NCBI RefSeq assembly: GCF_004310295.1
Contig: NZ_SISB01000019.1
Span: 1 to 64,000 of the forward strand
DNA length: 64,000 bases
DNA from: Pseudomonas sp. BGI-2
GTDB taxonomy: Bacteria; Pseudomonadota; Gammaproteobacteria; Pseudomonadales; Pseudomonadaceae
Direction: 5' to 3'
Below are positions 63,599 through 64,000 of this stretch, piece by piece. The notes beneath the pieces were generated by a model. The model worked only from the letters and a program-made list of their open reading frames with translations, made no database searches and had not been told where the DNA came from. The first letter of the stretch is position 1, and each line of letters begins with the position of its first letter. Made by a program: the position numbers and the translations under genes.

Positions 63599-64000
63599 TC
63601 AAAGATGAATGACGGCCAGATCCAGTCTTCCGTAATCCCCCTCAGCGTGTTCACTTCTGGGTGGAACGTGCTGAACTTTCATGACCTGGTCGCCTTGCAG
63701 GGTTTCCAGGTGAATGTCGAAGCCCCAGAGGCGATGCAGGTGTTTGAGCACTTCCTCGGTGGACTCACCCAGCGGTTTGCGGTCGTGCTGCTGGTGACGC
63801 AAGGTCAGGGAGCGGTCGCCGCGGCGGTCGATGCTGTAGATCTGTACGTTGGGTTCGCGATTGCCGAGGTTGTACTGGGCCGCCAGGGTTTCACGGATGA
63901 TCCGGTAGCCCGGCTCATCGTGAATGGCTGGCACCAGCAGATCGTCCTTCTGGTCGTCATCGAGAATGCTGAACAGTTTCAGGTCGCGGATCACTTGGGG
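63599..64000 (-). CDS. SpoVR/YcgB family protein, C-terminal part (partial)
   Basis: The last 133 codons of a gene that continues beyond the right edge; the first methionine in view is internal. RDLKLFSILDDDQKDDLLVP, HDEPGYRIIRETLAAQYNLG and the C-terminal GDYGRLDLAVIHL match SpoVR/YcgB proteins. These are usually encoded next to yeaH and prkA/yeaG and linked to stationary-phase and nutrient stress. Function is otherwise unclear. Confidence 0.9.
   Translation of the reverse strand, partial: PQVIRDLKLFSILDDDQKDDLLVPAIHDEPGYRIIRETLAAQYNLGNREPNVQIYSIDRRGDRSLTLRHQQHDRKPLGESTEEVLKHLHRLWGFDIHLETLQGDQVMKVQHVPPRSEHAEGDYGRLDLAVIHL

Overview
The window looks like the chromosome of a fluorescent pseudomonad (Pseudomonas fluorescens/putida type). 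The evidence is high-GC coding, many P. fluorescens-type REP/REPIN repeats, a pqqFABCDE cluster next to davBA, and a gene order that, from memory, runs parallel to P. aeruginosa PA0465-PA0586 with insertions and losses. No prophage, CRISPR array or complete insertion sequence is visible.

Layout. 1-2.9 kb: the tail of an unidentified gene, creD and a glutathione S-transferase. 2.7-8.2 kb: a ferrichrome-type iron uptake locus (FecI-type sigma, FecR-type anti-sigma, TonB receptor, PepSY membrane protein and a coupled 59-residue membrane protein). 8.5-21.2 kb: a DEDDh exonuclease with a cNMP/CBS/DUF294 protein, a receiver-only response regulator, malate synthase G, a GcvR-type ACT protein, RarD, SrkA kinase, PhoX phosphatase, ModE and ComF. 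21.2-26.3 kb: the bioBFHCD biotin operon behind a strong BirA-operator candidate, followed by a small rod/hook-like protein. 26.5-34 kb: three paralogous long acyl-CoA dehydrogenases with a GGDEF protein between the first two; the first has a PsrA-box candidate at its promoter. 34.0-34.2 kb: the Gac/Rsm regulatory RNA rsmY, with a perfect GacA box. 34.2-36.9 kb: a LysR regulator divergent from a class III aminotransferase homologue that lacks the expected catalytic lysine, then a Pmp3-like peptide gene.

37-48 kb is a reverse-strand metabolic block: an Lrp-type regulator, davB and davA (lysine to 5-aminovalerate), pqqF, pqqA, pqqBCDE and a prolyl-oligopeptidase family gene. A terminator after pqqA should make the precursor peptide mRNA more abundant than the enzyme mRNA. 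48.1-51.05 kb is a small accessory patch: a stand-alone FtsH(M41)-like zinc protease domain, a DUF2188 protein, a DUF3077 gene with a structured leader, two small membrane proteins, and tRNA-Ile2(CAU) with a degenerate copy of its 3' half and terminator. It is the least explained part of the window.

51-64 kb is housekeeping: a hybrid sensor-like GGDEF-EAL protein, the rpsU-dnaG-rpoD macromolecular synthesis genes, tsaD, plsY, folB, folK, cca and the 3' end of a SpoVR/YcgB gene. Most intergenic gaps carry paired inverted REP sequences.

The strongest regulatory readings are the rsmY gene with its GacA box, the BirA operator covering the bioB -35 element, and the PsrA box at the fadE promoter. 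The most unusual coding observation is Glu in place of the PLP lysine in the aminotransferase homologue at 35338.
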